A stretch of 64,000 nt of DNA from NCBI RefSeq assembly GCF_040054535.1, contig NC_090782.1:19747001-19811000 (forward strand). Direction: 5' to 3'. The notes under the pieces were generated by a model that did not search any database, had not been told where the DNA came from, and saw only the letters and a list, made by a program, of their open reading frames with translations. Position numbers and translations under genes: made by a program. Shown here piece after piece: positions 36,626-64,000 of this stretch. The stretch comes from Antennarius striatus (Eukaryota; Chordata; Actinopteri; Lophiiformes; Antennariidae). Positions within the stretch are counted from its first letter, which is position 1; every line of letters begins with the position of its first letter.

Positions 36626-39300
36626 TACAGGGAGTCATGATTTTACCGTTGTGAGGGGAAGCAGACCAGTCGCAATGACGTGGGGCTGCTGCCCTCTGCT
36701 GGTCAAATGTAAAAAGTTCTAAAATTTGAATGTCACCGGTTTTTAAACATTGAGGTCTTTTCACATTAACCACACTCAGTCAACAACACTGCCTTGCTCG
36801 GGGTAAGTTCCTGGTTGACATTGTGATATTTCAGCGTATTATCAGACATAAATATTGCAATGAATGAAAGGATCGCACACACATTCACTTAGAGGATTTG
36901 TGTGTGTTTATCAGCTTTGCTTGCTCTGTAATCCTTTAGTGTCATACAATGTAATGGGTCACAGATGTGACACCAAACCTCCATACATGGATAATACCTC
37001 TCCAAATCAAACCAATCAATCCCATTTCAGATCTCTATCTGATCCATGTAGATTCTCTTAATTCTCTCTCTCTCTCTTTTTTTTTTTTTTTTTTACTCTG
37101 GACTGGTAATTTTAATCCAGTAGGAACTGTCAATCACTATAGGTTGGCTAAAAGAGTTTGGGTTAAAATTATTAAGAGTTAATAGTGAGTGAAAAAAAAA
37201 TTGATAATTTCCCCCAAAGATAAAAATAAATCCTCTTTTTCTCTCTCCATGGAAGATAGTTGATAAAAAAAACCCCAACAAGGCAGCATTTAGATCAATA
37301 AAAACTTTGAATCACAGTAAAACAGTCTCGTAGTACTTTTGTAATTTTTCATTTTCCTATGTCAAATGCCCACAAAGTTAAAAAAAAAAAAATCATACCT
37401 GCATTAATATTATCAAATAATATGTATCAGTAATATTATATAAACTTTCAGTGTGAATATTCTGCTGTGGGCCTAATTTCGACTAACAAAATTATATTAT
37501 TAGCAGTTTTTCAGGAATGTTCAGAAGTGGGTTGGTGCGTGTTGTGGTGGATTTAGAGCCTCGGCTGCATCTTGAGCTGCTCTGAAAGGATTCTAATCCT
37601 GAATTATCACCACAATCAATATTTCCTAGCTCTATGAGGTTTCTTGAAGATCACATCTGTTCCTTTGGCTGATTTGCAATAATTGGGCTTGAAACACCTT
37701 CTGAATTTTATCAAGCTCTTTTTTTAAGTACATCCTTTGTCTCCCAAAGAGCACTCTGACAGCTTGCATGTCAGAGTTTTTAATAAGCAAATGATGTGCA
37801 ATTAAAACAGAGATAAACATATGGACAGAGTCTCTTATCGTTGTAGTAGTTTCCATCTTGACAGATTCATTTTCCCTTTTAGAAAATAATTTCCAGACAT
37901 TTAAAATAATTGAAAGCTTTGGAGGATATTACAATAATTATGATTTAATTATTTGTCTATATTTCATTTTTACAGTGGGTGCTTGTCAAATCATCCAGAA
38001 TGCATGTTTGTCTTTCTTTCATGCCTGTCTTAGTAAGCATAAAGAAGACAGAAGTTTAATTCAGCTGCTGCTTGATTGAAAGAGAGGAATCTCCACCATG
38101 AAGAACCATCTGTGTGCCCATTGGGCTGCCAGAGATGATTAATGCTCTATGGGTAAAAGGTGGAGGACTGGAGGTGCAGCCTTATCCTGCCTGAACCATC
38201 CTACTGTGCTGCAAAGTGCCTCACAGTGCTGAAAAGTGTCTCTTTAAATTAAGCCAGGCAGAGAGATCTGGTGTTTCCTGCTCGGTCCCTGCAGCACCGA
38301 GGAGAAGTCAGCCGCATCAGTGGAACAGGCCACTGAGCATCACGACTCAAGCACAAGGAGCTGCTCTCATTGCTCTTCCACCACATTTGATGAAGCAGTG
38401 GTCCATGTTGTATTCATGTAAGCATGGGATTAATTTAAAATTAGTGGTGATTCCTAAGCAAAGGTCGCTGGACTAATGAGATGAAGACCGGGTGTTACAC
38501 CAGTAATTCACACCAGTTAGGATGGCTGTGACATTTTAATAAGGAGGAAAAATGAATGAGTGAAATTTATTCCATTTTCATCTGGGTTCTTTCTTCCTTA
38601 TTTATCATCAATTAGTGGCTCTATGATAAAACTAATAATAATTTTTTAAAAATTAAAACCTTTTCAAACAGATTTGGCATCATGGAAAAACATGGCTGCT
38701 CCCATTTGAATGCATTTTAAACGTTTTTGCAATATTGATCACGATTTAGACAGTTTATTTTTTTTTATTTTTAAATAATTAATTAAAATTCAAGAATTCT
38801 ACTTGCATTGATGTGTAAATGGCTTTTTGAGCCTAAAACTAGTTCTCAGATTTATGAAGAATCGTGTTTTACTATTGTGGTCATTTTTCAAGTGTCCTCT
38901 TTGGTACTTTGATACTTTGATAATCGGGTTTATTCAAGTTGACCCTCCTGACTTTGAGCTCACTCATGAACACAACCATGAGACAACATAAACTATTCCT
39001 GTAGGTATTTAAATGCACAATTTTTAACGTTTGCATGTGACTTTCTCCATCATATTACTGGACAGGATTATATTAGAGCTCTTCATAAACAGCTTTACAC
39101 GGAATATTATCTGACGGAACACGAGATCAGCGCAGACAGTTGTTGGAGTTGAACATCTGACAGATTATGGAGCGTTTTTTCGTCCAACAGTCATTTGGTT
39201 TCTCTTCTTCTACCATTACATTCAAATACACCCACTATTTGTTACGCAACACTTCATACATACGCACTCAGGAGGGCTTTTAAGACTTTCCACAAGCCAG
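36626..39300. other. DDX49-HOMER3 spacer
   Basis: About 2.7 kb of AT-rich sequence without a recognisable exon. It contains a pyrimidine (CT)n/T-run at 37060-37094. Small open frames at 37632-37856 and 38216-38476 show no known motif. Confidence 0.5.
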
Positions 39301-39746
39301 TTCCACATATTATATTTCACAAGCTGACATTTGAGGGGAAGTAGAGAGAGAGAGGGAGGGAGGGTGAAGGTAGTGGTCATCATCGTGGCCGTCGGGTGGC
39401 GCTGAAGAGGCTCCGTGGTCCCACTGGGAGAGCTGAATGGATCCCAGTGTGATCAGTCACACTGGCGGTAAGGGAGCTCCCTACTTGTCTTGCAGGAGGT
39501 TTGAGCTAAAGCACTCTGCTGTTTGATTTCAAACCTCCATTCTGCAGTCTGTCTGGCCCGCAGAGCGCAGCTGAACTGATCACGGTGCGTAATTACGCAC
39601 AGACACGGCGGACCCGCGGCGTGGCTGGCTGTGGAAACCCGCGGACAAAGGAAGACAGCCAGGAAGACTGGAGTACAGCGGAGTTCAGAGGAGAGGAGCA
39701 GTGTTGGAGGGGAAACGAGGGAATCTGGAATCGGAAGTGATTTGTC

Positions 39747-39777
<31 letters not shown>

Positions 39778-39904
39778 GAAATGTAACAAACGTCCAACAT
39801 TTCGGGGTGGAAACGAATCCGTTCGGAAGCCGAGGAGTAGCAGGAAAAAAGTGGACTGTTGAGTGAACCCCCCGTCCCCAAAACAACATCCAGATCCTCG
39901 GAGC
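39300..39904 (+). promoter_or_regulatory. HOMER3 promoter and 5'UTR region
   Basis: A GC-richer block before the HOMER3 start codon, with a GAGAGAGGGAGGGAGGG purine tract near 39340 and a T-run of about 25 (39747-39771) probably within the 5'UTR. The transcription start was not located. Confidence 0.4.
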
Positions 39905-62937
<23,033 letters not shown>

Positions 62938-64000
62938 GTGATGTGCAGGTGGAGGTTCACACCTTCTTCATCGATATCCATGAATCTAAAGATTCTGACT
63001 ATTCGTATACTGTAATGGTCTATTTTGAAATGTGTTCCGGAAAATTTATAATAATAAAATAATAAAAACTTGAGGTAACTTTGTGCAGATAGTTAATCCT
63101 GGTCCTCGTCAGCTGCACATTGTCTTCTGTCAGTGTAGTTTCCATATTTTAACGCTAAACTATTAACATCTGTTGATGCAGCTGAGTGTCTCGACTATGT
63201 TATTACACCTAAATACAATAATCCCGTGGTAGTTTGACCCTCATCCTGAGGATTTGGAGGCACATTGGTGTTGTCGTTATTTTATTTACTAGTGGTTATT
63301 TTTCGACATGATTCAGCTCAATAACAGTAAAGATACTTCAAGCATGCAACTAGCTAAATAAATAAATACGGTTTCAACTACAATTTGGTCTCGCAAGTCA
63401 TATTAATAATTAGTTACAAAAGGAGTTTTCTATGAGCTCTATAAATTTAAACGTTCTGCATCACAACATCCAGAATATAAGATCCAGATCAGACACTGAT
63501 GTGTGGTTCAGGTTGTTTGTTCATTGTAGACCATATAGATGAACATGTTGTAATTGTCCACATCAATGATAAAGAATTCTTAAATTCTGGATCTAGTTGA
63601 CGATTAGTTCTTAAAGAACGATTCCCCTTTTAAGGATTTCTGCAAACAAGCAAATAAAGCAAAACGACAATGTCAAAAACAAAACCCTTTTAAAGTAGGT
63701 AACGAAACCCACAAACATCTAGTAAAGGTGTAAAGACAGAATTATATGCATTGTGCATTACCATGGAAATCTAAACCACAAATGCAAAAGAAGTATCAGA
63801 TAAACTTTTGTGAAGACATATCACATACAAATATGTGTCTGCGTGTGGTTTATGATGATAAATCAGTTGAGAAAAAAACTCCTAAAGCATAAACACAGCG
63901 TGTGTCTTTGCTCTTTAAAACATTTTCCTGTCGCTTCCCTAGAATGTGATGATTCAGCAAGCAGATATTATGCATATCTCTATTACTATCAGACTAAAGT
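62938..64000 (+). other. HOMER3 intron 6, running out of the window
   Basis: Starts with the donor GTGATG after the coiled-coil exon. AT-rich, with no further exon seen before the right edge. Confidence 0.7.

Overview
The window is nuclear DNA of a ray-finned (teleost) fish. It holds intron-rich housekeeping genes with vertebrate protein sequences, many long (GT/CA)n tracts and several degraded transposons of types common in fish genomes. The species cannot be named from the sequence.

Five protein-coding genes are recognised and traced exon by exon. From left to right they are LSM4 (minus, 4512-7053), PGPEP1 (plus, 8882-12462), UPF1/RENT1 (plus, 16858-28531), DDX49 (minus, 31706-36290) and HOMER3 (plus, 39905 to beyond the right edge). 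All five belong to the gene neighbourhood found on human 19p13.11. The genes that separate UPF1 from DDX49 in human (CERS1/GDF1, COPE) are absent here, so UPF1 and DDX49 meet tail to tail. Four of the genes are complete. HOMER3 is cut after its sixth coding exon, in the coiled-coil part. Exon phases close in every gene: 145 aa for LSM4, 210 for PGPEP1, 1101 for UPF1 and 476 for DDX49.

Three genes act on RNA: LSM4 in the U6 snRNP and decapping rings, UPF1 as the nonsense-mediated decay helicase, and DDX49 as a nucleolar DEAD-box helicase for ribosome biogenesis. PGPEP1 is a cytosolic cysteine peptidase and HOMER3 a postsynaptic scaffold. They look like neighbours by descent rather than a pathway. 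The ATGs of LSM4, UPF1 and DDX49 all lie within about 100 bp of the same 8-mer CACCGGAA (ETS/GABP type).

Layout: 1-3900 gene-free with two microsatellites; 3900-7200 LSM4; 7200-8690 repeat-rich (hAT-like element, L2 tail, telomere-like array, tRNA-SINE-like fragment); 8700-14850 PGPEP1 with a 2.4 kb 3'UTR; 14850-16600 spacer with a truncated LINE flanked by a target-site duplication; 16600-31520 UPF1; 31600-36300 DDX49; 36300-39400 spacer; 39400-64000 HOMER3, mostly large introns.

The most interesting signals are in UPF1: a U12-type intron 8, no visible coding for the 11-residue long-loop insert, a GT repeat in place of the polypyrimidine tract before an in-frame exon, and a 3'UTR intron starting 3 nt after the stop codon. 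Others are a GC-AG intron in DDX49, a tandem palindromic minisatellite and a MITE in HOMER3 introns, and a small membrane-protein-like reading frame on the minus strand of HOMER3 intron 5. No clearly new multi-gene system was found.
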